Assembly (NCBI GenBank): GCA_026261815.1
Contig: JAMPIT010000484.1
Location: 11,692,501-11,756,500, forward strand
Origin: Monarcha castaneiventris obscurior
Taxonomy: Eukaryota; Chordata; Aves; Passeriformes; Monarchidae
DNA length: 64,000 bases
Reading direction: 5' to 3'
The notes beneath the pieces were generated by a model. That model saw nothing but the letters and a program-made list of their open reading frames with translations. It did no database searches and had not been told where the DNA came from. Below, piece by piece: positions 14,215-27,334 of this stretch (the first letter of the stretch is position 1; each line of letters starts with the position of its first letter). The position numbers and the translations under genes were made by a program.

Positions 14215-14470
14215 GTCAAATATTAAAAAGGCAGCAAGAGCATTAAATTATTCGGCAATGGAACATTGTCATTTCTCCATAAAACTATTTTGACCTGTAG
14301 TTTTCTATGGAGTCCATTGCTCTTAAATGTGCAGTGAGAAAGGAAATTAAAAATTAATCTTTATTTCCATCTCAGAAGAAAACCTTAATTCTCTGCACTG
14401 AAATTATACTCATAATCCAGGGTAATAAATTATAGTTTTTAATTGCAGCTAGTCACAGCCAATCAAATGG
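14215..14470. promoter_or_regulatory. Possible conserved AT-rich regulatory element
   Basis: This block is sharply AT-rich compared with its flanks and packed with homeodomain-type cores: TAAATTATT, AATTAAAAATTAAT, TAATAAATTATAG and TTTTAATTGCAG. A CCAATCAAAT follows at the right edge, just before a CT microsatellite. There is no coding potential. The look is that of a vertebrate conserved noncoding element, but conservation could not be tested. Confidence 0.3.
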
Positions 14471-14474
14471 GAAC

Positions 14475-14503
14475 CTCTCTCTCTCTCTCTCTCCCTCTTT
14501 CTC
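14475..14503. repeat. (CT)n microsatellite
   Basis: About nine uninterrupted CT dinucleotides are followed by an imperfect CT-rich tail. Seen directly. Confidence 0.85.
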
Positions 14504-14704
14504 GCTTGCTTTAACTTTGCTATACAGAAAAACTCATGGAGTGCTGGAAAAAATTCACATACATTGACCCAGGCTCTAATATTGTGTGGAACAAGCCCAG
14601 GATGTATTAAAAGAGCCAGGTTCTCTTCTTGCCTGGCACCCTTGAGCCAATGACCTGAAAGTACCTCATGGGCACCAGCTGCACCAGGCTCACAAGCACA
14701 GGGA

Positions 14705-14835
14705 AATGGATAAATTTTACCATTTCCATGTGGGGAGGGTGTGGTGTAGGATCTTGTTCAAGGTTATGGAGTGAGTCAGTGTTGAATGAGGAACAAAATC
14801 TTCATCTTGGTTCACCTGCTTTTGACTCTGAGACG
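14705..14835 (-). mobile_element. MIR-like SINE fragment
   Basis: The sequence GATCTTGTTCAAGGTTATGG, then AGTGAGTCAGTG, then GAACAAAATCTTC aligns by eye with the reverse complement of the MIR core ('GACTTGCCCAAGGTCACAGAGTGAGTCAGTGGCAGAGCC'). Old and eroded; boundaries are approximate. Confidence 0.5.
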
Positions 14836-17789
14836 CTCTGAGACTCTGAGAACACCCTTCCAAGCAGAGGATGGGAGCCAGGATGCCCTGCTCTGGCTCA
14901 CTGACCAATGTTGCTGACCTTCAGGCATCTCAGCTCCGACATCAGACCTCTTCTGACAAAAAGGACAGCTGGTTAAAGCAGATGATTCTTTGTGCTTGGT
15001 GTCTGTTGCAAGTAACCTCTGTGTTCTTTCACGTTACGATGTGTTGCAGACAAGGGGGGTGTTTTTTGGGATTTGACGCTGCTGTACTGCATTTGATGAA
15101 AGCTGCCTTGCAAATGGGCTTACTGAGGTATGGCAACCTTTAGCACAGCCAAGGAGTTGTCTCTGGTCCCCAAAAACTGATGCTCTGCATGTGCCAGCTC
15201 TTCCCATTGCAATCCCATAATGTCTGGCTGAGTGCTTGCACACTCACCACACTGCTGGATCATCCTGTCATCCCATCCCTTGTGTAGTGACACTTGGCCA
15301 GGGGTTGTTGCCTCTAGGGGCAGCCCATAAGGTGCATAAACATCTGAGTAGTGCAGTTACCTGAAATGTTTGCATAGCACCATTTTCCTGGCAACTCAGC
15401 CTTGCTGGTTTGTGACTTTTTTTTTTTTTTTTTACTCTATTATATCACAGAAAATGTGGTAGACCTCTTTTAACAAAGACGATTTTAAGGGTGACTTAGC
15501 ACTCCCAAGCTCAGCTAGGGAAAGGGAGAGACAGCAGGGATGCAATCCTCAGCTGGAGGGAGAAGTAGTGGTATTGGGAGTCTTCTATTCTGATAATTAC
15601 TCCTAGGTCTTTCCTTTTTTCTTTTCCTGAATTATAGCACTATTTGGAAGAATGGACAAGTGAGAAAAAGGATGGAGAAGTGGCTAAAAACACCAGACAC
15701 AGCTGTGAGAATGAAATGAGGTCCACCTGACATAAGAAGCCTTAAGTGGTTATTATCAATATAATCACAGCAAAGGTGTTTGTTAGTAATCGGGATTAAC
15801 CTAGTATGTCTCTAGTCATTGATCTAGAAAAGACTGTAAAATCTCTGCAGTGAGGATCTTCACTCTGTGGCCATTCCTTCTGAGTGGTTCAGTCCCGTTA
15901 GCTGCTGTGAGAACAGTGGGGGGAAATCCTTACACAAGGATGCATGAAAAAGTACAGTCAACAAAATCTAACAATATTTTTGTGCAAAAACACTGGTGTT
16001 CTTGATTAATAGTCCCTAGATTCCAGACAGGAGGTTTTATGGGGCCTTATTCTGCACTTTTTAACACTGGCTGCTCCTAGAGCGTTTTAGGCAGACAAAA
16101 AGAAGCATTAGCATGGGCGAAACATGCTTTTGCCCTTATGACAGATTAACACCCTCAGAAAGTCTGCTGCCCACCTTCCCTCACTGGCAGCGAGCTGCTA
16201 TCTGTGGAGGATCTCTGTGTGCCCTACACAGGGCCCCAGTGCAAACCCAAGTGGTGCAAGCCCTTCTCCAGGTGACTGGCTTTCCTGGTTGGATGGCCAG
16301 CAGCTCCAGATCAGCAGGACAGGTGTGTGCTGCAGCACTTGTGCAAAAAGGTTGATTTACCCTCGTGAAATTTCAAAAGGGGGACACAAGTGGTGTGAGT
16401 GGGAATGGCTGCCCTGAGCACCTTGGGCAGAGCTCATTCTTGTGCCAGGCTGCCTCAGCCCTAGGGCAAGCTTGAAAGAGAATTAGATGGTTACAAGGAA
16501 ATCAATTTGGCATCCTGGAGTTCTTCTGCCATCTTGACTCTTCCGTGCATTTTGTTAGCCAGAGCTCTCACAGAAATGTGTATTGGGAAGGGCTGCTTCT
16601 GTCTGAAGTCGTGGAGATGTTGATGACCAGTTTGCACTGAGCTGTCCTGTCCTGCCTTTGCTGCTATCAGAGTGCAAGTTTTAGCTAAAGGTAGCTTATG
16701 TGTGCTCATGTGTGGTGACCACACCCCTGGTTTCTTTCATTTGAGCTGCTTTTAAATGTGAAATCTCTCCCTAAGCAGGATTTACCATGGCATAATGAAT
16801 CAAACTGCTTGGAGGCTTTTTCTGGTGATCTAGTTGAATTTGGCAGTTAACTTCCTTCCTTCTCTTCTAGTTCTAGCAATTGGATTTACCTCTAAGTTAT
16901 TCTCCTTCCTTGGAGCATTTAAACAGGAATCAGAGCTGCATAGCTTTTCCACTCTTTCATTGTTTTTCCTCCTAAACCAGTTCCTCACAATTCTTGGTCA
17001 TTTTTTATTCTATCTTTATTTCCTACTTTCTCTCCCCTAGTTTCATAAAAATAAAGAAATAAAAAATGTTGAGCCTCTTCTCCTAGACTGTGAAACTGTA
17101 GAACAGCGTACTTGGATTGCTGCTGAGGTAAATAACACAGGTTCTTATGGTTCATGAAAGTGATTCTTAAATTTTGAATGAGACAGCTTTGTGATGCAGA
17201 AAGCTGAGACTGCCAGTTATTCAACCAAAGCCTCTGCTTCCCAACAGGGAGCAGTCAGGGAGAAAGGAGAACACCCAGCAGACTCTGTGTATACAGACAA
17301 GGCTCCTTCTGGAAATGAAATGGTTTATCTAAAGTTATCAGACTGCTGACTGCTCTTTAAAAGAGGTACATCTGGGCTGGGGAAAGAACTGCAGTTCTAT
17401 TTGTCGAATCTGAAGGAAGAATGATCCTGGAATTTATTATCCTATGCGTAATTTTTGTATTTAGCAAAATACTGAAAGCAGGATTTATGAACTAAACAAA
17501 CCTGTTTCCGGAAGACGATGGCAGCTCTGTGTCTTTAGCAGCAGTGGCGGCACAGTGAATGTATCTCACCAGAAAATCTTTTCTTTTATAGCACAATAAA
17601 ATTAGTGAATGAAAGCAAAAAGAGGTATAATGGATCTGGGTTTTAACAAGCATATGAATCAGTATCTCATGAGATCTTACCTGAAAAAACCATAATTGTA
17701 TTTTGCTGGGAAAAGACATGTAGGGAATAAAAGGAAAAGAATAGGAGAGAGAATCTTGTGACCATGGTTGGAGATTTGACTAAGATGGG
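14836..17789. other. Unannotated noncoding sequence
   Basis: No gene seen. A 17-base T-run occurs at 15417-15433. The interval is otherwise unique and AT-leaning. Confidence 0.55.
15417..15433. repeat. Poly-T tract (17 bases)
   Basis: An uninterrupted T-run, seen directly. No element body is recognisable beside it. Confidence 0.85.
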
Positions 17790-17791
17790 GT

Positions 17792-17955
17792 GACCTGGTT
17801 CTTAGGGCCTCAGCCAGTGGGTTTAAGTCCTTGTTCTGCCACGGATTTTACAAGGGCTCATCACTTCCCTTCTGTGTTTTTTTTCACATCACTTTCTTGG
17901 TTTTTCATCCTTAAATGAAAAATGGTACTATTGTCCTTCCTGCTAGTGCAAATGA
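17792..17955 (+). mobile_element. MIR-like SINE fragment
   Basis: GACCTGGTTCTTAGGGCCTC is followed by TTTAAGTCCTTGTTCTGCCA, a TCATCACTTCCC stretch and AAATGAAAAATGGTACTATT. The order matches a plus-strand MIR: box-B-like head, 'GTCCTGGCTCTGCCACT', 'AAGTCACTTCACC', then 'TGTAAAATGGGGATAATA'. It is substantially diverged and interrupted by a T-run. Confidence 0.55.
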
Positions 17956-20099
17956 TGGCATTTAACATGGAGAGGTGCCATGAACGTGGGAGTGCACACC
18001 ATGCAACAATATTGGATTTTTCCACTGCCATATGAGCAATTATAACAAGTTACCCATTTTTCATCATTTCATGCTTCATGCACAGGGCAGGCAGACTCTT
18101 GATTTGCTTAGGATTGTGTGGGAAGACAAAAAAGATTTATCTGATGTTTGGAAATTTCCTGTAACGACAGCAGGACAGAAAAAAAGGTCTTTTACTTTTC
18201 CTCCATCCTGGAAATGGGTAAGAGGAGCTCTTTGGTGAGGCTATGCAGCAGCAGTTCAGACTCATGACCACGTAATTTAGTGTTTGCATGGCTTCCTGGT
18301 GATTTGGAATGAAGGGGATTGGCTTCTCTGTCCCCCTGCAGCCTGGGGACACTGCTGTTCCTGGGCCCAGGAGCATTTGCTATGCCCACTCCCCTGAACA
18401 CGTGTGCTGGCCAGAGAGATTGTCTCTAACGTAGGCTGGGCAGCTCTTCCTCACACGCTCTTCTGTATCAAACACTTCCCACCTTGAAAACTTCCTTGGT
18501 TAACTGCTCATTTCAAAATCATTATTAATGTATTTGCGCAGGGATTTTGGAATTTAATTAGCCTCTTTTGAACTGTTCTTAGAGTGTTTGTCTAGAGAAA
18601 CAGAAAATCCCTCCATGACTTGTTTGCTTTCTCCGTTCTCTGGTTTTCACTGGAAGGGGAAGATACCGGAGGGCTTTGCAGGGCTGCATCCTCCTGGTGC
18701 CACTGGTGCTGCAGCTGAGGATAAGCCACAGGCTCTGCAGAGGAAGCAGCTGTTTTTGGGGTGCATCAAGGCCCCTCCTGGCCAGGGCTGGGTTGATGTG
18801 CTGGCACAGGCTGGGCTGCTGAGCACGGTAGGACTCGGCCAGCTGCTGGCAAGGGGCTGTGCAGTGTCCCAGCACACAGCTTGATCTTAGTCCTGACCCA
18901 GGCGTGTTTGTGCCCAGACAGCCGTGCTGGCTGAACTGGGCTCCCATTTGCCTCTTCATGAGTTTCCTTTGGGGAATTCAAACCCCTGACTGAGATTTGA
19001 ATGGATCTCACTTCCAGAGGCCAATTGGCACAGTGTGATTTTCATCTCAGTTTTCGGAAGTGCCATGTTCAGAGCAGCAGTTCTGCCATACCCCGTCCAG
19101 AACATGTTGCAAGCTGTGCATGTTCATGTGTGCAAATCTGCAGGCTCTCAGTTTTCATTTGAAGGCTGGTTTAAGTTGGATTTTCTTCCTTTTGTCTGAT
19201 CCTGCTTTGAGAAGGCAGGCTGGGCAGAGCAGGACGGGGTTTCTGGTGTTCCCTGCTGCCGTGGGAGCACATGCGCTCTCCTTCTCTCTGGCAAACCACT
19301 GTGGTTATGACCACTGCCTCTGGTAGTGTTGTATTGGTCCCAAATTGAGGAAGGATGACTAAGTTAATCACTCGATAGTTTTGATTTCTAAAATTAAACA
19401 GCCTGCCATATGTGCAACCCTGTTACTATATTTATGCCAGCAGTTAGCAGACAGCACCAGCCAAGTTGGAGGGGCTTTGCAGCTGCAGCTTGTGCCTGTG
19501 CTGCTGCTGCTGCTGCTGTGAGCACACAGATGTTTCTTTGCCCTTTCCCCAAACGCAGCCCTGTGGACATTTCTCCTGTGGAAACAAAAGCACTTATACT
19601 CATAGAGCTTTCTGGACACTCTTCAGCCATCGTTTTGTAAACGTGTCCTGATGCTCCCTGGTGAACCTCAGTTCCCAAGAACGGGTGGAAGGATTCAGAG
19701 ACTGGATCAAACCCAGGAGACAGTACAGCAAGCCAAAACTGAAAGCTCCAACCCCAGTGCTCAAGCAGGGACAGCGTGTGAGCTGCAGGGGCTTCCTTGA
19801 GGAAATGGTGGGTGCTCCCCCAAAGGAGTCCCCTCCAGGGCCATGCATGGCCCCAGGGAACACATGGCAGCTGCCTGTCCTGGGTTTTCTGAGCTGTTCA
19901 GTGAATTAGGGGGATGAGATGCCTTTCTTCCACCATTTGTTTTGTAGGGGCTCAGTTAGCACCACGCAGATTTATTTGGATTCTAGGAGAGAGGAAATAA
20001 GATGAATAAGCAGTGGATAAAAGCCAAGGTGAAATGTACTGAAGTGGAAGGAGTGGACCCTTGTTTTTTGGAGGAGGGCAGACTGAGGGATGAGATGTT
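17956..20099. other. Unannotated noncoding sequence
   Basis: No supported gene. A (CTG)6 run is listed separately. GC content rises around 18650-18900, with overlapping frames on both strands that lack domains. Confidence 0.5.
19501..19518. repeat. (CTG)6 trinucleotide repeat
   Basis: Six perfect CTG units, read directly. They explain the Ala-, Cys- or Ser-rich open frames on both strands here, which I do not call as genes. Confidence 0.9.
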
Positions 20100-20175
20100 G
20101 GTTATTATTTCAGTCCAGGCAACATTCCTCTGTGATCTTGGACACGTTGCTTGACTTTGTTTGCTAGCAGGAAAT
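20100..20175 (+). mobile_element. MIR-like SINE core fragment
   Basis: CTCTGTGATCTTGGACACGT followed by TGCTTGACT resembles the MIR core ('CTGTGTGACCTTGGGCAAGTCACTTGACT'). Short, so the call rests on a single conserved block. Confidence 0.45.
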
Positions 20176-23100
20176 CTGGCTTTCCTGGCAGAAGGATTAA
20201 GAGATGGAATGAATATTTAGCACTAACTAACCAAGAGTGTTTGGGTGAAACTGAAATATTTTGACATATTAGATCTGATTCTACCAACTGACTTGGTGGC
20301 TTATAGGTGCTTTTGTTTGGTGTTGAGCAAGTGTTACTGCAAAGCATTAGCAGCAGTGTGTTTGGGTAGGGTTGCATGTGCATGTTGAGTAGGTGGCAGG
20401 AGAGGGTTTGTTTTTCATTTGCTTAGGTTTTTTATTTAAAACAATTGGAATCCTTGGGGATTTCTTTCTTGTGGGATGGAGCTATATGGATCTGGCATCT
20501 GTATGTAATAAAAGTAGAGAGTATCTCTGACCCTTAGGGCAATGTCAGATTGAGAAACCTGTATCAATTAGATCAGAAAAAAGGAAATTATAGTTAGATT
20601 TCTGTGCCTGTTGCACACTCTCCTCTAAGGATGCATGAATGGTCTTGGATTACAGGGACACCTCAGAGCACCCAGGGGTGACTTACGTACATCATCACAC
20701 TGTGCACTAACCTGTCCTTTGTCCCTGCAACTTTTGCAGATCATCTTCCATACCTGAGCATCATTCCAGTGTCCATAAACTGTCTAGAGCTAGTTCTTGT
20801 TTAACTGTTACAGCTGCATGAGACTTGCATGCATGGATCACTTTTCATTCTGGAATTTCCCCACAACATCTGAATTCTTAGAAATTTCATTGATGAACAG
20901 AGCAAAATGAAACACTGACAGGCCACTTTTTCAAAATCTTCCCTCCAGTATTTTTTGGGGGGAATGTGTGGGGTTTTTTTTCAATCTACTTCCTTCTGCT
21001 CCTTGTTTATTGGGAGCCAAGGAGGAGGCTTGTTGGACTGATTGCTGTTGTTTATTAAGCTTGCTTCCTTTAGGAAGATTTTCAAGCCCACTGTGGCCAA
21101 CACAGGGAAATGCCTTCCTATGCTCCACCTCTGCTCAGAGGGCAGGAGTCTGGCATACAAAAACAAACAAGAAAACCTTGGGAATAATCCCTTCTTGAAA
21201 AGAGAAAGTCCAGACTCACAGCATTTGAAGTTTCCTGGAACCAGGGATCAAAATTTCTGTGGATTCACAGAACCTTAAGATTTTGTACCTTAAAACAGCA
21301 TTTGCCCTTGCAGGCAAAAGGAGCCTTTATGTTTACTGTTTTGCTTGTGGTTAGTTCCAGATAATTACTTAAAATTCTCAGGTGTGTGGATAGCATGGAG
21401 TATTGGGAAAGGAGAAGAGATTCTTCTGTGCCAGAGGCAGCATGGGCAGCAGGGAGATGAGCTGGCTCCTCTCTTTGGCCTGTTCCTTGGGTGGGTCAGA
21501 CTCCCTGCTCAGTTTCTGCATCCCAGCAGTACTGTGTGCCAGTGTTATTAGTAGTGATACATTATAAATTATTAACATTTGGAAAAGGTTTGAATTCATC
21601 TGGAGAGAGCTGTTCTGGGCAAAAAAAGGATGAATAGTTTTTTGGTTTGGGTTGGGTTTTTTTATTGTTTAATTTCCTTTTTTATTTTTCATTTAGTTAG
21701 CTAAATTTGAGTCCATGCTTTGACTCATATTTTAAACAACAGCATCAAGGAACTCACTATTTATGCCAGTAGGGCATTTGGCCCTCTCCTCTTCACTGTG
21801 CTCTCTGCCTCCCTTCTGAAAGGTGATTTGGGATGTATTGATCCCAGCTTTTAGGACTTGTTCTATTTCTGAACCCAGATTGCAGTATAAAGTACAAACA
21901 CCATTTAAAAAGGGAAGGTCTATATTAGAATGACAAAGAGAATAAATTAAAGCAGCGTCCCCCCTCTAATGGTCTGCAGGCAGTCGTAAGGAGGGAATGC
22001 CCAGTGCTGTCTACCTGAATGATGCTTTAGAGTCTCCAGGGGACTTCAGTGAGCACAGTATTGATTTTTGTTCCTACATTAAGCTTTTAGCTTTGCAGAT
22101 GGTTTTCTTTGAAGTCATTAACATTGCAATGTGCAGCATAAGGGTGAAATAGCTCTGCTGCTGTGCAGGTATCACCTCTGATCACTTCCTTCTTCCTTCC
22201 TCTGTTGAACCATCATTCAGCTGATGCACCTGCAGGAGAGTGAGGAGAAAAGGAAGTGAAGTTGCAAGCCAGGAACGCCTTGGAATGGGGTGAGGAAGAC
22301 CAATTTTTAAAAAATTGGCAATGTTTTAAGCTTTCTTAGTGGTTGTGAGCCTGGGATGGGGGAGTTGGAACACAGCCAAGGGCTGTGGCTGAATCCTCTG
22401 GGTGGTACCCGGCTGTGGGTGTGGGGAGGCTCTAACAGCTCAGTGGGGGCCAAGAGCTGCTGTCAGCATGTTTATTCCTGCTTGAACAAAGAATCTCAGG
22501 TAAATTCAGCTATCAGGTAAGCTCAGATTTTCCCTCCTCAAGACTGAAGACAGTTAAGTGGTGACAGGGAAACATCAGAGGTCTGTTACTAACGTCGGAC
22601 TGAGGTTTGCACTGGGCCCCAGGTTTGTTAGCTGGAGGATTAACACAGCTAAATCAGTAAATCAAGATAGTTCTGGTTGTTTCAGATTTATCCAGATCCC
22701 TGTTTGAAGGGATCTGCTTGCAGACAGGAGCATGTCATTGCAGACACAGCTATGCTGCTTGAAGCAGCTCATTCCCTCTCTCCCTTCCCTCTGTTACTCT
22801 TCCCTCTCCACGCCTGGCTTCCTGCTTTAAGGGCTGACCCTCACCCCAGGGGAGTGGGAAGGCTGCTGCAGTGTAGGTGGATGCTGTGGAACTGTCATCC
22901 TGTGGGAAAGATTGCAGAGACACCCACTGGCATGCCCGGGCAGGGTGGGGATTATCCACAGGGGGAATGGTCTCCCAGCTGTATTGAGAGGGAAGGATGT
23001 TTGTGTCCTCTGCTTTTGTCTGTGTACATGGGCCCAACAGCCTGAGTCCTTCAAGTCTAATGATATTGTTTCATTTCAGGACAGGACAAGGAGCTTTTTG

Positions 23101-23264
23101 CGCTTAACACTCCTGACCTTTCTGCTGTGGTGAGTTCCTGGGAGCTGGGGATGTCTGTCTCTCCAGTTACAGAAAGGAAGGGGATGTGATGTGGTCACAG
23201 AAGTGAAAATTGCCCAAGTCCTAGTGGCTTCTGTGTCACCCAGCCCTCATGGCTATTTTAATGT
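20176..23264. other. Unannotated noncoding sequence
   Basis: No gene seen. A T/G-rich low-complexity stretch lies at 21636-21690 (GGTTTGGGTTGGG followed by T-runs). A palindrome with two inverted CCAAT boxes lies at 22300-22318. Confidence 0.5.
22300..22318. repeat. 19-bp palindrome with inverted CCAAT boxes
   Basis: Perfect 9-bp arms (CCAATTTTT and AAAAATTGG) flank one central base. Each arm carries a CCAAT pentamer, in opposite orientations. Function unknown. Confidence 0.7.
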
Positions 23265-23430
23265 CAGTTCTTCATGGGAAGGAGGGCTGGAAGGGACATG
23301 GAGATATTGTCCAGTGCCTTCCACTGCCCCAAGATGGAGTTAACTTGCTCAAAGATTTGTTTCAGTGCAACATAGCACAGGATGGGCTCTGCTGCTCTGA
23401 CCAACTCTGCCTGTCCTACTCCCACCAGAC
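23265..23430 (-). mobile_element. Diverged CR1-like LINE 3' fragment
   Basis: GGGCTGGAAGGGACATGGAG, then ATATTGTCCAGTGCC, then CTGCCCCAAGATGGAGTTAA resembles the reverse complement of the avian CR1 3' region ('GGTTGGAAGGGACCT..GGAGATCATCTAGTCCA..CCCC'). It lacks the terminal octamer repeats and is older than the copies near 6.9 and 35.1 kb. The right boundary is unclear. Confidence 0.45.
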
Positions 23431-26400
23431 CCAGTTGGACCCCTCCTCTGCAGTGTAGGTGGGTGCTGCTCAGGTAGGTAGTTGCAGCTCTCTCCTCTCT
23501 CTGCACTGCACAGCCCCTTTGGGGAATACTGCAATGCCAGTGCCCAGCTTATTTGCAGTAGCAGGTAAAGGCAACCCCTCCCAGCGCTCTGGAGTCATGA
23601 TGTTTGGTCTTCTGCTTTGTAATCCTCCATCTAAAGCAGTAATTCACACACACAAATTGTGTGTGTGGAGCTGGAGCATTTGTAACAACTTGGTTTGTGC
23701 TTGATTTAGTTTTTGATATTTTCTTCTGCATCATGTCTCCATCACGAGAGCTCAAACAAGAGGCAATTGTTTTCATGGCTAGAAGGTTTCCCAGCCTTGC
23801 TGTCAGTGAGTGTGCTTCAGGAAGAGACCAGCCTCCCACCTCAGCAAGCAGCAGAGAAAAATTTTCTTTCCTTGGTCTCCTCCCTCCCCCAGTCCACTAG
23901 TGTGTCAAAACCTTGAGTTTTGTGTAAAGTTGTTAAATAAGCTTCTAGGCAAAATAAAAGATCAAAAGGGGTCTAATTAGCTGCAGTCTGCTTAGGAATT
24001 GTGGTTGTTCACCTAGTTTTATAAATTGACACTTTTAACATTAGAACTCAAAGCAAAAAATGATGTAATTATTCCCTTTTTTTGAAGCTTAGGTTTAATG
24101 TCTTTATTGAAAATTGGGTACTTCTGTGGCATCTCAAGATGCTTTATTCTATCAAATCTGGAGCAAGTCATTTTTCATTTTGGATTGTAATGTGGTATAA
24201 ATGATAAGGGTCTGATTCAGAAAGCTTTTTTTTTGTTCTCCCCACTGGCAGCCTGACGAGAAAGCTTCGCAGTCACCTCACAATAACCCTGAAGATAATC
24301 TAGGGTTTGAGTCTTTGTGAAGCTGCTCGCTCTAATACGAGGGAAAGAGTGAGATTTCTGAGCTCTTAGTTAGGGTGCCCGAAGCTAGCTTGTCATCACA
24401 GGATTTTTAGTTCTTTTCATATCTCTTACCAGTTGTAGGATGCCAAGGCAAAAGGGTATTTCTCCTATAACCTTTCTGTGCTGTGATCATGTCTCTGGAG
24501 TACTTTGTGCCTAATTTAAATCTCAGAGAGGGTAGCAGGTAGTTGAATGGAGAACATCTGGTGATTAAAGCAAAGGAGGAATGAGAGAGAGAGATGAGTT
24601 CTGTTATAAATTTTTCAGTTTTGTTCTGATATGATGTGGTCACGTGTCTTGTTTCCCAGTCTCTGATCATTTGGATGTACCAGGCATGAGTCAATTTCAC
24701 ATGTCCAACCTCACTAAATTTGACCTCAGTAACTTAGAGCAGCATGGACAAATGAGGGGAGGGTCCTTGTGAAGTCATGTTAGGGCTTGGATAGGTTATG
24801 AATTTTATTTATACTGTGGCAGGACTCACAGGCTCCGTTTAGAACCAGAGGTTGATGGTGCTGCTATTTAACTAATGCAGAGGAAGCCATGGTGCCTGCC
24901 CTAAGACGTTACCACCCATCAAGACAATTGGCAAATATAGGATTCGTGTGAGGGCGACTGCAGAAAAGGGTCAGTCCCTCAGTGAACTTTTAACTTTTTT
25001 TTGTATGTTTATCTAAAAGTTCATGCAAATGGAGGTGGGTTTCTTTGATCTGAGAACTGTCTTTTGTAATTTCAACTGCTCCCTGGCTTGTGTCAGAAAT
25101 ACTGTGAGTGGGGTCTCCCTGGGGTTTTTGCAAAGCCCAGGTTTTAGCTGGGCTGGGAGGGACGTGAGGCAAGATTTATACATCAGAACAGGACTCGTAG
25201 CAAAGAAATTTTTATTGGCATATTTTATATTGTCCTAATTCAAAAGTTTCAGTTCTTGATGATCATTCTGGGCAGAGGTTCAAGGTTTCATTTGCACTTG
25301 GCTCAGCTCAGATGCTGGAGGAAACTTTCATGATGGGAGACAGGTCCTTTTCCTTCAAAAACAGAATTTCTCAGTTAGATGGTAGGATTGGATTAGAGCT
25401 TCCTTTGAGAATCCATAAAGGATTTGCTTGAATTTTTCCAACTCTGCTTTTCTGGTGCTTTGTGGTGATTAGAGGAGAGTTTTTCAGGTGTCCCTCTGAG
25501 AGTCTGAGCACGGTCTGGCTACTTGCATCTGTGGGGTTTTCAGTAATTATACCTCACTGAATGAAAAGCTTGGTACATCCATATAAAGGTTTCCCCAAGA
25601 GAATGGGTGTTTATTCTTTATTAACCCTAAGTCTTTTTATTGGCTAACTAGCAAAGAGATTGGTTTCTATTGGTTTCTAAGCCTGAGACAGCTGCTTTGT
25701 GGAAAAGGTTCAATTATTCTCTATGCAGGCTCTATAGGGACTGTGCTGCTGTACAGCATAAGCACAGTCCAAGGCCTTTTCCCATTTGCTCCTCACAAGA
25801 TGCCCAGTTGCTTCAGTAGGAAGAGACAGAGCCCAAGAGCAGCTCTGGGAGCCAGTGCAGCGAGTGATGGATGCAGTTTAGTGGATAATGGAATAAATAA
25901 TGGATAAAGGCTGTTGTGAAGGGGAATTCAGCCCCTCTGTCCCGCCCAGAGCAAGAGGAGATGGATGTTCTCCCTGGCTGTGTGCTGGGTCAAGGACTCG
26001 GATGTTGTGGAGCTACTCTGCTCTCAGACTCGTTGCTAGGAGTGTTTGTGTCATGCAGAGCATCACCCCTGGGGAGCTGAGTTTGGGCAGCACGGAGCAG
26101 CTTGCATCTGGCTCTCACACTGCCATAGTGGTCATTAAATAACACTTGAGTGTTTTAGAGCTCAGTGGTTTTGTTGAAGTATCAAATAAAGATTTTCTTT
26201 TAATTGAATTTAGCTTTATCATCTGGTTGTGTGGCTGACTTGAGCAGGAGCACTGAAAAGTCTGCAGCATTCCCAAAATACACCAGAGAGTGAAAATCCT
26301 TATGATTTCATAAACTATACAAATCAAGTAACCAGATTAATAGTTTTGTGACCCGCAACTGAGGGACATGAATGTGTGCACATGTTAGAGGCAGGATACC

Positions 26401-27334
26401 AAAACTTCCACCAGAACACACAGCTGCTTCTTGGGTGAGGTGAACACAATCTACGCTTTTTATTTCATTCCCCGGGTAGCTTCTACCAACATGCCTACTC
26501 TAAAAGTTTCATTTAGACACATGATTTTTCTTTTTTTTTCTTACTCCTCAGGAACATGCAAGTCTTGTAAATTCCCATTATTGTTTAACCCTTTAGAAAG
26601 TCACCCAAACTGGCCAACACACTGGACAGCTGTCCCTTGAATCCACTGTATTGCCTCTAGATAATGCCTGGCGCTTCAGTGTCAATCCAGGAATTCCCAG
26701 GGTGTACATCACCAGGTAGGTAATAAAGAGAGGAATTCTTATCTGAACATGGGGTTACAACTGCACATTATGGAGTGGGATTAGACATGTTGTTATATGT
26801 ATTATTGCCATGTTTTGGCTACCTACAAACTAGGGCATTAATTATGTAATTACATAACTTTTGATTACCTAAAAATGCTCCCTCTTCAAATGGCTGTTGC
26901 AAATGTGTTCTTTCCTCTGCTGAAATGACCTGTCATCTGCACATTGTGATTCATTAAATATGTTGCTAACTGGGTTATAATCTTCATTAGTTTCACAGAA
27001 TGCATCTAAAACCAAGGATAACCCTTTTTGTTTTCACTGAAACAAGCAGTCTTGGGTGTTGATGTGTGTCTCCTTCACGAAGAGAAGTCTTGGTCCCAAA
27101 CTCACTTCCAATGTTTTTGATTCTTGGGGGTTTCCTAGGTTTCCAGAATAAGCCTCTTGAGAGCAACATTAGCAGCATGCTGAAAACAGGGATTTGTAAA
27201 ACAATATTAACTTCTATAATTTATAACTTGATTTCAGATTCCTTTCTTTTGACCATTTTTTTTTTCAGAAGCATTCGTCAGAGCACTGGGTTTTAATTTC
27301 CTTTCGACTGACAAATTTTGGAATCAGACAAGAT
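23431..27334. other. Unannotated noncoding sequence
   Basis: No supported gene. The stretch 24180-24220 holds a 'GGTCTGATTCAG' motif that may belong to the old amniote repeat seen elsewhere. The sequence is otherwise unique. Confidence 0.5.

Noticed and set aside
21636..21690. GGTTTGGGTTGGG stretch resembling interstitial telomere repeat
   Set aside because: No perfect TTAGGG/CCCTAA units; ordinary T/G-rich low complexity.
23693..23714. Sequence resembling the start of miR-218 (TTTGTGCTTGATTTAG)
   Set aside because: Matches only the first part of the mature sequence, and no complementary arm forms a hairpin nearby.
25780..25870. Possible additional MIR fragment
   Set aside because: Only scattered short words match (GACAGAGCCCAAG). 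Not enough for a call.
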